From assembly GCA_023388055.1 (NCBI GenBank), contig JAEWGW010000016.1:62001-126000 (forward strand): a stretch of DNA of 64,000 bases. Reading direction: 5' to 3'. The DNA is from Bacillota bacterium (GTDB lineage Bacteria > Bacillota > Bacilli > Paenibacillales > NBRC-103111). The notes below the pieces were generated by a model. That model saw nothing but the letters and a program-made list of their open reading frames with translations. It searched no databases and was not told the origin of the DNA. Positions 56,528 through 64,000 of this stretch are shown piece by piece. How positions within the stretch are numbered: position 1 is the stretch's first letter; every line of letters starts with the position of its first letter. Position numbers and translations under genes: made by a program.

Positions 56528-57598
56528 ATGAATGTCAGAGATCCGCGGATAAAAGCCCTGACACTGTTGTCGGTGGCATTGATGGTATGGGGGATCAGCC
56601 GCACACCTTCGGTGATGCAGTATATAACGGATGTCCAAAACGGGACCAGCGCCCAACAGATGCGGATCGCTGCGCAAAGCGCAAGCAAGAAGCCATTCCC
56701 CGGAGGCGAACCCCAGGCAGTGGCTGTATGGGGCCGTGCGGCAGAGGACTCCGACCCGAAGCTGCTGCAGCGGATCCGGGATGAAGCGGAGAAAACCCGC
56801 ATCGCACCCGCGAATGCCCGGCTGGATCGGATCTGGAAAGCCATACCGGAGCTCAACGGACGGGAGATCGATGTGGACAAGACCTATCGGCTGTCCCTGC
56901 CGCTTCCGTCGGGAAGCCCGATTCCGTATGTATATAAGGAGATCAAGCCTCAGGTGAAGCTGGATGATCTTGGAGCGCAGCCCACCTACCGTGGCAACCC
57001 CGACAAAAAAATGGTGTCCATGATGATTAATGTGGCCTGGGGAGATGAGTACCTGCCCTCCATGCTGGAAACGCTGCGGAAGGAAAATGTCCATGCCACC
57101 TTCTTTTTTGACGGGACCTGGCTGTCCAAAAATCTGGAGAAGGCCAAGGAAATCGGCGCGGCCGGGCATGAGCTGTCCAATCACGCGTATACACATAAGA
57201 ACATGAGCCAGCTGTCCCGCACCAAGGCGGAGGAGGAAATCCGCAGAACCCAGGAGCTGCTGGAGAAGGTCGGTGCAAAAAATACGCTGTTCGCTCCTCC
57301 CTCAGGGGATTACGACCAGGAAACGGTTGAGATTGCGTACAGTATGAAGCTGCGGACCGTTCTATGGACCATTGATACGGTGGATTGGCAGAAGCCCAGG
57401 CCGGAGGATGTGGTCGCCAAGATAACGTCCAAGCTGGAGCCGGGGGCCATGATTCTGATGCATCCCACTGCCTCGGCCTCCCAGGCGCTGCCCGGCATGA
57501 TCAAGGCTGCCAAGCAAAAGGGGCTTGCCTTGGGCACTGTTAGCGAATTAATTTCTCCCGAACGGGTGCCGGAACTGGAAACCAGTCTGGGCAAGTGA
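56528..57598 (+). CDS. ylxY: Sporulation-type polysaccharide deacetylase family protein YlxY
   Basis: 356 residues. An N-terminal hydrophobic segment (about 8-26) anchors or exports it; the NodB fold occupies about 155-345. Motif 1 reads NVAWGDEYLP instead of TFDDG, the form seen in YlxY proteins. Motif 2 ELSNHAYTH keeps both histidines, and APPSGDYD and ILMHPTAS follow. Catalytic competence is doubtful. Its usual place is between pnp and mlpA. GAGGTG precedes ATG 56528; a GTG at 56516 overlaps the site. Confidence 0.85.
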   Translation: MNVRDPRIKALTLLSVALMVWGISRTPSVMQYITDVQNGTSAQQMRIAAQSASKKPFPGGEPQAVAVWGRAAEDSDPKLLQRIRDEAEKTRIAPANARLDRIWKAIPELNGREIDVDKTYRLSLPLPSGSPIPYVYKEIKPQVKLDDLGAQPTYRGNPDKKMVSMMINVAWGDEYLPSMLETLRKENVHATFFFDGTWLSKNLEKAKEIGAAGHELSNHAYTHKNMSQLSRTKAEEEIRRTQELLEKVGAKNTLFAPPSGDYDQETVEIAYSMKLRTVLWTIDTVDWQKPRPEDVVAKITSKLEPGAMILMHPTASASQALPGMIKAAKQKGLALGTVSELISPERVPELETSLGK

Positions 57599-57651
57599 TA
57601 AACTTAAGGTTGCGCGGTACGAAGGATGACCCGCGGATGCTTGCGAAGCCA

Positions 57652-57671
57652 GTTTTCGCTTACGCGAAAAC
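57652..57671 (+). promoter_or_regulatory. Hairpin just upstream of the mlpA ribosome binding site
   Basis: GTTTTCGC and GCGAAAAC form a perfect 8-bp stem with a 4-base loop, 5 bases before AAGGAGG. It could modulate mlpA translation or mRNA processing. No U-run. Confidence 0.4.
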
Positions 57672-57689
57672 CCTTAAGGAGGAACACAC

Positions 57690-58970
57690 TTGAATCATTA
57701 TACATTGCCTAACGGATTGAGAGTTGTGCTGGAGCATATCCCCACTTGCCGGTCCGTTTCCTTTGGCATATGGGCCAAAACGGGCTCCCGGAACGAGAAC
57801 CGTGCCCAAAACGGGATTTCCCACTTTATTGAGCACATGCTGTTTAAAGGAACGGACCGCCATTCCGCCAAGGATATTGCGGAGATTTTCGATGGTATCG
57901 GCGGCAACATAAATGCATTTACCACCAAGGAATATACCTGCTACTACGTCAAGGTGCTGGATGAGCATCTGCCGCTGGCCATGGAGGTGCTGGCAGATAT
58001 GTTCTTCCACTCCCGCTTCGATCCGGTTGAACTGGATAAGGAACGCAACGTCATCCTGGAGGAAATCTCCATGTATGAGGATACTCCGGATGATCTGGTC
58101 CATGATCTGATGGCCAAGGCGGTATTCGGCGATCACTCTCTCGGACAGACCATTCTGGGTCTGGAGGATAATCTCCACCGCTTCCAATCTGAGGATCTGC
58201 GGACCTATATGCAGGAGTTTTACGGCATTGGCAACATTGTTGTAAGCATGGCAGGCAATTTCAATGACGATGTCATGAAGCTGGTGGAAGAGCACTTCGG
58301 CGAATATGCCAATGCCGGAAGAGACATCCCTCTGGAGAAGCCGGCATTCCATTCGGATTTGCTCTATCATCATAAAACAACGGAGCAAAACCACATCTGT
58401 CTGTCCCTGCCGGGCTGCTCTATGAAGGATGAACGGCAGTATGCCATGATTCTTCTGAACAACGCCATCGGCGGCGGCATGAGCTCCCGTCTGTTCCAGG
58501 AGATCCGCGAAAAAAGAGGCCTGGCCTATTCGGTCTACTCCTATCATACGGCTTATCTGGACTCCGGCGTGTTTACCATCTATACCGGTACAGCGCCCAA
58601 ACAAACCGAGGAAGTGCTGAAGGTCTCGATGGAGATTATCGGGGATATCATCCAGAACGGGATGACCGCGGCCGAGCTGCGCAAGGGCAAGGAGCAGTTG
58701 AAGGGCAGCCTGATCCTGAGTTTGGAGAGCACCAGCAGCCGCATGAACCGTTTGGGCAAAAACGAGCTGATGCTGGGCCGGCACTATACGCTGGATGAGA
58801 TCATCGAGCGTATCGAAAGCGTGCAGCTGGACCAGGTTCGCGAGCTGACCCGGGAGATTTTCAACCGTCCGTTTGCATTGGCCATGGTAGGCCAGTCGGA
58901 CCAAGCCATCAAGGAATTCAGGAGGGATACCTTTGTTTCAAGTGCAACTGAAAAGACTGCCGGGCAATGA
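57690..58970 (+). CDS. mlpA: M16-family zinc protease MlpA (YmxG)
   Basis: 426 residues. The inverted zinc motif [11 protein letters not shown] (HxxEH, about residues 46-50) with the distal Glu region [17 protein letters not shown] is complete. The C-terminal M16 half contains [25 protein letters not shown] (in part). It is the conserved neighbour of ylxY and the dpa genes. TTG 57690 follows AAGGAGG. The last 38 bases overlap dut in another frame. Confidence 0.94.
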   Translation: MNHYTLPNGLRVVLEHIPTCRSVSFGIWAKTGSRNENRAQNGISHFIEHMLFKGTDRHSAKDIAEIFDGIGGNINAFTTKEYTCYYVKVLDEHLPLAMEVLADMFFHSRFDPVELDKERNVILEEISMYEDTPDDLVHDLMAKAVFGDHSLGQTILGLEDNLHRFQSEDLRTYMQEFYGIGNIVVSMAGNFNDDVMKLVEEHFGEYANAGRDIPLEKPAFHSDLLYHHKTTEQNHICLSLPGCSMKDERQYAMILLNNAIGGGMSSRLFQEIREKRGLAYSVYSYHTAYLDSGVFTIYTGTAPKQTEEVLKVSMEIIGDIIQNGMTAAELRKGKEQLKGSLILSLESTSSRMNRLGKNELMLGRHYTLDEIIERIESVQLDQVRELTREIFNRPFALAMVGQSDQAIKEFRRDTFVSSATEKTAGQ

Positions 58971-59379
58971 GGACGTTCTCTTGCCCAAGCGGATGTCGGA
59001 GCTGGCCAGCGGCTTTGATCTGCATGCGGCAGTAGCAGAGCCGGTTATCCTGCATCCCGGTGAGCGGAGACTGATTCCTACCGGGTTTGCCATGAGCATG
59101 GAGCGGGGGCTGGAGGCTCAGGTCCGTCCGCGCAGCGGGCTGGCGTTAAAGCACGGCATCACCTGTCTCAACACGCCAGGTACCATCGACGCGGATTACC
59201 GCGGCGAGGTGAAGGTGCTGCTTATCAATTTGGGGCAGGAGCCCTTCACCATTACCCGCAATGAGCGGATCGCTCAGATGGTGATCCAACTGGTGCCTGA
59301 CATCCAACTGGTAGAGGTCGAGGAGCTGACGGACACCGAACGCGGTGCGGGCGGCTTCGGGCATACCGGAACCAAATAA
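58933..59379 (+). CDS. dut: dUTP diphosphatase
   Basis: 148 residues. All five trimeric dUTPase motifs are present: [39 protein letters not shown] and GAGGFGHTG. It hydrolyses dUTP to dUMP, protecting DNA from uracil. TTG 58933 follows AGGAGGG and lies within the end of mlpA. Confidence 0.95.
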   Translation: MFQVQLKRLPGNEDVLLPKRMSELASGFDLHAAVAEPVILHPGERRLIPTGFAMSMERGLEAQVRPRSGLALKHGITCLNTPGTIDADYRGEVKVLLINLGQEPFTITRNERIAQMVIQLVPDIQLVEVEELTDTERGAGGFGHTGTK

Positions 59380-59408
59380 ACGTACAGCGCGGCTATTCCG
59401 CCTGTGAA

Positions 59409-59447
59409 GAAACACCGGGTCTCTCTCTGGGAGACGCCGGTGTTTTT
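59409..59447 (+). terminator. Terminator after dut
   Basis: AAACACCGG and CCGGTGTTT form the outer stem, with TCTC/GAGA inside, followed by TTTTT. It separates dut from the sporulation-specific dpaA unit. Confidence 0.85.
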
Positions 59448-59514
59448 GCTGTGCTCCACTTTGCGGCAGAAGCGGGGCAAGGGCCGTGCTTCTTCATGGA
59501 CAGGCTGGGCAGTA

Positions 59515-59542
59515 ACCCAGCGCTCCTCTCGCGCATACCATG
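59515..59542 (+). promoter_or_regulatory. Possible mother-cell (SigK-like) promoter of dpaA
   Basis: ACC at 59515-59517 and CATACCATG at 59534-59542 are 16 bases apart, near the SigK consensus AC-N16/17-CATAnnnTA. It lies downstream of the dut terminator and 33 bases before dpaA. dpaAB of B. subtilis is SigK-controlled. The last base of the -10 is off consensus. Confidence 0.38.
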
Positions 59543-59574
59543 AGATATTGAAGGACGGAAAGGGGTGTGTATGG

Positions 59575-60474
59575 GTGCTCACCGAAACGCAGGTGGTATT
59601 GATCGGCGGGGATGCCCGCCAGCTGGAGGTGATCCAGAAGCTGCTGGAGCTTGATGCGGGTGTGCAATTAATCGGCTTCGACAATCTGCAGATGCCTATA
59701 AATGGAGCGGCCCGGGTTAAGCTGACAGTGGAGGTGCTGGAAAAGGCGGATGTGCTCATTCTGCCGGCTGTTGGCACGGATGACGCAGGCAAGGTGGAAT
59801 CCGTGTTCGGCACGGAGGAGCTGGTGCTGACCCGTGAGCTGGTGGCGGCGCTGCCAAAGCATGCGAAGATTTTCACAGGGATGGCGAAGAATTATCTCCG
59901 GGAGCTCTGCAAGGATGAGGGAATCCGGCTCGTCGAAATGTTTGACCGTGACGATGTGGCGATTTTCAATTCCATTCCCACAGCGGAAGGCGCCATTATG
60001 ATGGCGATTCAGCATACCGATTTTACGATACATGGCTCTGTCAGTATGGTGCTGGGCATCGGCCGGACGGGGCTGACTCTGGCTCGTACCCTGAAGGGGC
60101 TAGGCGCCCATGTCAAAGCCGGCGTCCGCAAGCAGGAGGATTATGCAAGAGCCTGGGAGATGGGCTTCCAGCCCTTTTATACACGGGATTTGATCGCGCA
60201 GGTGCAGGATGTGGATTTCCTGTTCAACACGGTTCCGGCTCCTATTGTATCGGCTCAGGTGATTGCGCATATTCCCCACCGTGCCCTGATTATTGATCTG
60301 GCCTCCAGGCCGGGGGGGACGGACTTCCGGTTTGCCGAGAAGCGCGGCGTCAAGGCGATGCTGGCTCCGGGGCTTCCCGGAATTGTGGCGCCGAAGACGG
60401 CAGGGAAGATCATCGCCAAGACGGTTGCAGATATTCTGATGGAGGATATTGTGAAGGGAGGGAATGCCCCATGA
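59575..60474 (+). CDS. dpaA: Dipicolinate synthase subunit A
   Basis: 299 residues, matching the usual ~297. LIGGDARQLEVIQKL, GLGRTG-like GIGRTGLTLARTLKGLGAHV (Rossmann), IDLASRPGGTDFRFAEKRG and APGLPGIVAPKTAG (in part) are SpoVFA signatures. With DpaB it oxidises dihydrodipicolinate to dipicolinic acid in the mother cell. GTG 59575 (MLTETQVVLIGGDARQ) with AAAGGGG upstream fits; the open frame extending to 59404 runs through a terminator and is not coding. Confidence 0.95.
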   Translation: MLTETQVVLIGGDARQLEVIQKLLELDAGVQLIGFDNLQMPINGAARVKLTVEVLEKADVLILPAVGTDDAGKVESVFGTEELVLTRELVAALPKHAKIFTGMAKNYLRELCKDEGIRLVEMFDRDDVAIFNSIPTAEGAIMMAIQHTDFTIHGSVSMVLGIGRTGLTLARTLKGLGAHVKAGVRKQEDYARAWEMGFQPFYTRDLIAQVQDVDFLFNTVPAPIVSAQVIAHIPHRALIIDLASRPGGTDFRFAEKRGVKAMLAPGLPGIVAPKTAGKIIAKTVADILMEDIVKGGNAP

Positions 60475-61067
60475 GTATTTGGAAAGGGAAAACGGTAGGC
60501 TTTGCCTTGACGGGCTCACATTGCACCTTTGAGGAAACCATGCCCCAAATCCAGCGTTTTGTGGACGCCGGAGCCAATGTCATCCCCATTGCTTCCTATA
60601 GTGTGCTCAGCACGGACACACGGTTCGGGAAGTCGGAAGATTGGCAAAAGGGGTTGAAAGATATAACCGGGAATGATATTATTTCTACAATTGTAGATGC
60701 AGAACCGCTGGGACCTTCGAAGCTCTTGGACGTGCTGGCGATTGCTCCCTGCACCGGCAACACCACAGCCAAATTGGCCAATGCCATGACGGAGAGTCCT
60801 GTTCTGATGGCGGCCAAGGCCCAAATGAGAAACCAGCGCCCTCTTGTGCTGGCGATTTCCACCAACGACGGGCTGGGCTTGAATGCGGCCAACATCGCCA
60901 AGCTGCTGGTGGCCAAGAACATCTATTTTGTGCCATACGGGCAGGATGCTCCAACCGCCAAGCCCAATTCTCTGGTCGCCCGGATGGATCTGCTGCTGGA
61001 GACCTGTGAGGCGGCGCTTATTGGCAAACAGCTTCAGCCTATGGTGATCGAACGGTTTAAATATTGA
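60471..61067 (+). CDS. dpaB: Dipicolinate synthase subunit B (flavoprotein)
   Basis: 198 residues. Flavoprotein fold of the UbiX/Dfp type: FALTGSHCTFEE, IAPCTGNTTAKLANAMTESPV (in part), ISTNDGLG and YFVPYGQDAP. It is SpoVFB, the partner of DpaA. ATG overlaps the dpaA stop by 4 bases. Confidence 0.95.
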   Translation: MSIWKGKTVGFALTGSHCTFEETMPQIQRFVDAGANVIPIASYSVLSTDTRFGKSEDWQKGLKDITGNDIISTIVDAEPLGPSKLLDVLAIAPCTGNTTAKLANAMTESPVLMAAKAQMRNQRPLVLAISTNDGLGLNAANIAKLLVAKNIYFVPYGQDAPTAKPNSLVARMDLLLETCEAALIGKQLQPMVIERFKY

Positions 61068-61077
61068 TGCTTTTTTG

Positions 61078-61109
61078 AAGCGGCGTAACGTCGGGGCCTT
61101 GCGCCGCTT
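61078..61109 (+). repeat. Hairpin in the dpaB-dapG gap
   Basis: AAGCGGCG and CGCCGCTT form a perfect 8-bp stem with a 16-base loop. T-rich sequence precedes rather than follows it. This 87-base gap is where asd is found in B. subtilis. Confidence 0.45.
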
Positions 61110-61154
61110 GAGTCCGGTTGAAGTTTACGCCTAACTCTGGAGGGACGAGAAGTG

Positions 61155-62369
61155 ATGCGGATTCTAGTACAGAAGTTCGGGGGGACGTCATTATCCACAC
61201 CCGAAGCGCGTCAGCATGTCATCCGTCATATCCGCAAGGCATTGTCGCTGGGTTATAAGCTGGTGGTTGTGGTTTCGGCAATGGGCAGAAAGGGTGACCC
61301 TTATGCCACGGACACCCTATTGGAGCTGGTCCGCCAGAATGGGGACAGTCTTCCCGCCAGGGAACGGGATTTGCTTATGTGCTGCGGGGAAACGATCTCG
61401 GCGGCAACCTTGTGCAGCAGCCTGAACGCCGAAGGGATTTCCAGCGCCGTGCTTACAGGGGGACAGGCGGGTATACTCACCAGCGATGATTTCGGCAATG
61501 CGCATATCCTGACGATTCATCCTAACCGCATCCATGATGTTCTGGAGCAGGGTAAGGTTGCCATTGTGACCGGCTTTCAGGGCAAAACGGCCACTGATGA
61601 CTCCACCACCCTGGGCAGAGGAGGCAGCGATACCTCGGCTACGGCGTTGGGCGTTGCGTTAAAGGCGGAAATTGTCGATATTTTTACAGATGTAGGCGGT
61701 ATCCTGACCGCTGACCCGAGACTGGTGGAGAACGCCCGTCTTCTGTCACAGGTCAGCTTCTCCGAAATTGTCAACATGGCCCATAACGGAGCGAAGGTTA
61801 TCCATCCCCGGGCTGTAGAGGTGGCCATGCAGGCCAATCTCCCCATCCGCGTCCGCTCCACCTTCGAGGAGGACGAGGGCACTCTGGTAGCCAACTTTGA
61901 TGCCCTGAAGCATGAAAGAAATGAAGTGCGGGACCGTTTTGTTACCGGTATTGCCCATGTGCCCAGCGTAACCCAGATTGTGGTGCCTAATCCCCAAACG
62001 GGCTTCGATATGCAGGTGCGGGTGTTCAAGGCTATGGCGGAGCGCATGATCAGCGTGGATTTCATTAATGTGAATCCGTCCGGTGTGATGTACACGGTCT
62101 TCGATCATGAGGGCAAACGTGCGGAGGCGGCCCTGCAGGATATGGGCTTCGAGCCCAAGCTGACCCCCGGCTGCGCCAAGGTATCGGTGATCGGCGGGGG
62201 CATTCATGGGGTTCCCGGGATCATGGCGCATATTGTGGAGGCCTTAACCAATGAAGATATCAGCATCCTCCAGTCAGCCGATTCCAATGCCACCATTTGG
62301 GTGTTGGTGCAGGGGACGGACCTGGTGAAGTCTGTAAAAGCGCTCCATCAGGCGTTTTTGTCCGATTAG
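61155..62369 (+). CDS. dapG: Aspartate kinase I (DAP-sensitive type)
   Basis: 404 residues. VQKFGGTSL, VVVVSAMGRKGDPYATDTLL and TLGRGGSDTSATAL (in part) form the kinase core; two ACT domains lie at about 265-400. It phosphorylates aspartate, the first step towards DAP, lysine and spore dipicolinate. ATG 61155 directly follows an in-frame GTG at 61152; the site GGAGGG lies upstream. Confidence 0.95.
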   Translation: MRILVQKFGGTSLSTPEARQHVIRHIRKALSLGYKLVVVVSAMGRKGDPYATDTLLELVRQNGDSLPARERDLLMCCGETISAATLCSSLNAEGISSAVLTGGQAGILTSDDFGNAHILTIHPNRIHDVLEQGKVAIVTGFQGKTATDDSTTLGRGGSDTSATALGVALKAEIVDIFTDVGGILTADPRLVENARLLSQVSFSEIVNMAHNGAKVIHPRAVEVAMQANLPIRVRSTFEEDEGTLVANFDALKHERNEVRDRFVTGIAHVPSVTQIVVPNPQTGFDMQVRVFKAMAERMISVDFINVNPSGVMYTVFDHEGKRAEAALQDMGFEPKLTPGCAKVSVIGGGIHGVPGIMAHIVEALTNEDISILQSADSNATIWVLVQGTDLVKSVKALHQAFLSD

Positions 62370-62430
62370 GAGCGGCTTAGCGGCAACATCTCGTTTTGTC
62401 GGATTTAATCGAATGCAGAAATAAATTGTT

Positions 62431-62453
62431 ATCATTCGTATAATCATTCGTAT
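62431..62453 (+). promoter_or_regulatory. Direct repeat upstream of dapA
   Basis: ATCATTCGTAT occurs twice with a 12-base period (62431-62441, 62443-62453), about 30 bases before dapA. The copies supply TATAAT- and TATATT-like boxes but no well-spaced strong -35. It may be a regulator site or a weak promoter. Confidence 0.4.
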
Positions 62454-62483
62454 ATTCAATTTTGTTCAGGGAGGTTTTGGGCG

Positions 62484-63374
62484 GTGACCGATTTTGGCAG
62501 ACTTGTTACAGCAATGGTTACCCCGTTTGACGAACGTCTGGAAGTCAATTGGGAGCAGCTGCCGGCGCTGGTGGATTATTTGATCGACGTGCAGAAGAGT
62601 GAGTCCTTGGTTGTATGCGGCACTACAGGAGAGTCTCCCACCTTGACGGATGAGGAGCGCAAGCGGATGGTGGAGAGTGTGGTCCGGCTGGCTAAGGGAC
62701 GCGCCAAGGTTATTGCCGGTGCCAGCAACAATGACACACTCCATAGTGTACAGCTTACGCTGGAGGCGGAGGCGGCAGGCGCCGATGGTGTGCTGATCGT
62801 TGCCCCGTATTATAACCGGCCATCACAAGCCGGGATTTATGAGCATTACAAAGCGATCGCCAAAGCCACCAAGCTGCCGATTATGATGTATAACATCCCT
62901 TCCCGCTGCGGTATTGACGTAGAGGTGGATACCACCATCTGGCTGGCGAATGAGTTCGAGAATATTGTGGCCTCCAAGGAAGCGCATGGAGACCTGGATC
63001 ATATTACTTCTCTTGTTGCCCAAGCACCATCCCATCTGAAGATTTATTGCGGAGACGACTCCTTGACGCTGCCTTATCTGTCCGTTGGCGCCCACGGGGT
63101 GGTCAGTGTAGCCAGCCATGTGGTGGGCAGCCAGATCCGCAGCATGGTTAACGCTTATGCCGACGGCGATCCGGTGAAGGCCCGGACGCTGCATCATGAG
63201 CTGTTCCCGCTGTTCCGCGGCATGTTCTTCTGCCCCAACCGGGTGCCCAACCCTGCTCCTGTGAAGCATGCGTTGAACCTGAAGGGTATCCAGGTAGGCG
63301 GTTTGCGTCTACCTATGCTGCCGGTAAACGAGGCGGAGGGGCAATTTATCGAGGAATTGCTGAGCCACTTATAA
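62484..63374 (+). CDS. dapA: 4-hydroxy-tetrahydrodipicolinate synthase
   Basis: 296 residues, (beta/alpha)8 barrel. CGTTGESPTLTDEE, the Tyr in MYNIPSRCG, and the Schiff-base Lys in VASKEAHGDL (about 162) are present. It condenses pyruvate with aspartate semialdehyde; its product chain supplies DpaA/B and lysine. GTG 62484 follows AGGGAGGT by 9 bases. Confidence 0.96.
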   Translation: MTDFGRLVTAMVTPFDERLEVNWEQLPALVDYLIDVQKSESLVVCGTTGESPTLTDEERKRMVESVVRLAKGRAKVIAGASNNDTLHSVQLTLEAEAAGADGVLIVAPYYNRPSQAGIYEHYKAIAKATKLPIMMYNIPSRCGIDVEVDTTIWLANEFENIVASKEAHGDLDHITSLVAQAPSHLKIYCGDDSLTLPYLSVGAHGVVSVASHVVGSQIRSMVNAYADGDPVKARTLHHELFPLFRGMFFCPNRVPNPAPVKHALNLKGIQVGGLRLPMLPVNEAEGQFIEELLSHL

Positions 63375-63383
63375 GAGAACGGA

Positions 63384-63411
63384 AGGCAGGGCGGAGGCCC
63401 TGTCTTTTTTT
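63384..63411 (+). terminator. Terminator after dapA
   Basis: GGCAGGGC and GCCCTGTC form a GC-rich stem with a short loop, followed by seven T residues. Confidence 0.88.
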
Positions 63412-63518
63412 GGCCAAAAAGAAGGAGGAACTGACGCCAAGAAGCCGATGATCATTGCCAATGGTCAATAAAAATGCCGCGGATGAAGCGGAGGGAAACA
63501 GGCAATAATGACTTTAAC

Positions 63519-63548
63519 TTGTATTTCCTCAGGTCATTCCTGTATAAT
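63519..63548 (+). promoter_or_regulatory. SigA-type promoter of the RNase J gene
   Basis: TTGTAT at 63519-63524 and a perfect TATAAT at 63543-63548 are 18 bases apart, 74 bases before the start codon. Confidence 0.72.
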
Positions 63549-63621
63549 GTTGTCAAGTGACTGGTGCGGTTCTTAACATGCTTGATAAGATCGTCGCAAT
63601 TTAATCCAAGGAGGTATACTC

Positions 63622-64000
63622 TTGTCTAAGAAGAATAACGACAGATTATTGGTCTTCGCTCTAGGCGGCGTGGGCGAGATCGGCAAGAATATGTATGTAG
63701 TGCAATATGCGAATGATATTGTTGTAATTGATTCGGGTCTGAAATTTCCCGAGGAGGACATGCTCGGCATCGATATTGTCATTCCCGATATCAGTTATTT
63801 AATTGATAACAAGGATAAGGTTCGGGGCATTCTGTTGACGCACGGCCATGAGGATCATATTGGCGGTTTGCCGTATGTACTCAAACAGCTGAATGTTCCC
63901 GTTTATGGCACGAAGCTCACATTGGGCCTGGTGGAAGCGAAGCTGAAGGAAGCAGGGCTTCTCGGGGAAACCAAGCGCATTCTCATCAATGCGGATGCGG
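63622..64000 (+). CDS. rnjB: Ribonuclease J (RnjB-type), 5' part
   Basis: The first 126 residues are visible; the gene runs off the right edge. [36 protein letters not shown] and the metallo-beta-lactamase motif [15 protein letters not shown] identify RNase J. The HxHxDH zinc motif is intact in this copy (HGHEDH). B. subtilis has ymfA/rnjB (RNase J2) downstream of dapA, which favours that paralogue. TTG 63622 follows AAGGAGG. Confidence 0.92.
   Translation, partial: MSKKNNDRLLVFALGGVGEIGKNMYVVQYANDIVVIDSGLKFPEEDMLGIDIVIPDISYLIDNKDKVRGILLTHGHEDHIGGLPYVLKQLNVPVYGTKLTLGLVEAKLKEAGLLGETKRILINADA

Noticed and set aside
59404..59574. N-terminal extension of DpaA to give 356 residues
   Set aside because: It would translate through an intrinsic terminator; GTG 59575 gives the known length and N-terminus.

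Overview
The window reads as one stretch of a low-GC Gram-positive, endospore-forming, swarming or swimming Bacillales chromosome. Gene content, the many TTG starts and protein character point to Paenibacillus or a close relative. This is inference, because no rRNA gene is present. Evidence for Bacillota is the fla/che operon order, FliY, CheC/CheD, FlhF/FlhG, SigD, PolC, the dipicolinate synthase genes dpaA/dpaB and the sporulation deacetylase YlxY. Nearly all genes lie on the + strand.

Region 1 (1-23.9 kb) is the distal part of the fla/che operon. It runs from the tail of a YlxF/MotE-like gene through fliK, flgD, a TIGR02530-type gene, flgE, swrD/flbD, fliL, fliM, fliY, cheY, fliOPQR, flhB, flhA, flhF, flhG, cheB, cheA, cheW, cheC and cheD to sigD. 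It ends in a less familiar tail: a membrane orphan before sigD, a FapA/DUF342 protein, a small charged orphan, a SwrB-like membrane coiled-coil protein and a small YceG-like protein, then a terminator.

Region 2 (24-37.6 kb) has its own SigA-type promoter. It carries rpsB, tsf, pyrH, frr, uppS, cdsA, dxr, rseP, proS (archaeal/eukaryal-type) and polC. Intrinsic terminators or attenuators lie after rpsB, tsf, proS and polC. A divergent DUF2798 membrane gene / MarR regulator pair (37.6-38.6 kb) sits between polC and the next operon.

Region 3 (38.7-50.2 kb) is the nusA-infB operon followed by rpsO and pnp: rimP, nusA, rnpM (ylxR), ylxQ, infB with a glycine-rich repeat linker, rbfA, nrnA, truB, ribF, rpsO, a structured leader and pnp.

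Region 4 (50.3-56.5 kb) is an accessory insertion between pnp and ylxY, which are neighbours in Bacillus subtilis. It holds a NitT/TauT-type ABC transporter split over two strands (permease and ATPase on minus; an atypical NodB-type deacetylase and the substrate-binding lipoprotein on plus). Next come an AraC-type and a MerR-type regulator, each with a GyrI-like effector domain, then about 570 bases of inverted and tandem repeats.

Region 5 (56.5-64 kb) returns to conserved synteny: ylxY, mlpA, dut, dpaA, dpaB, dapG, dapA and the start of an RNase J gene. The asd gene found between dpaB and dapG in B. subtilis is absent here. The lysine/DAP branch genes dapG and dapA feed dihydrodipicolinate to DpaA/DpaB for spore dipicolinic acid.
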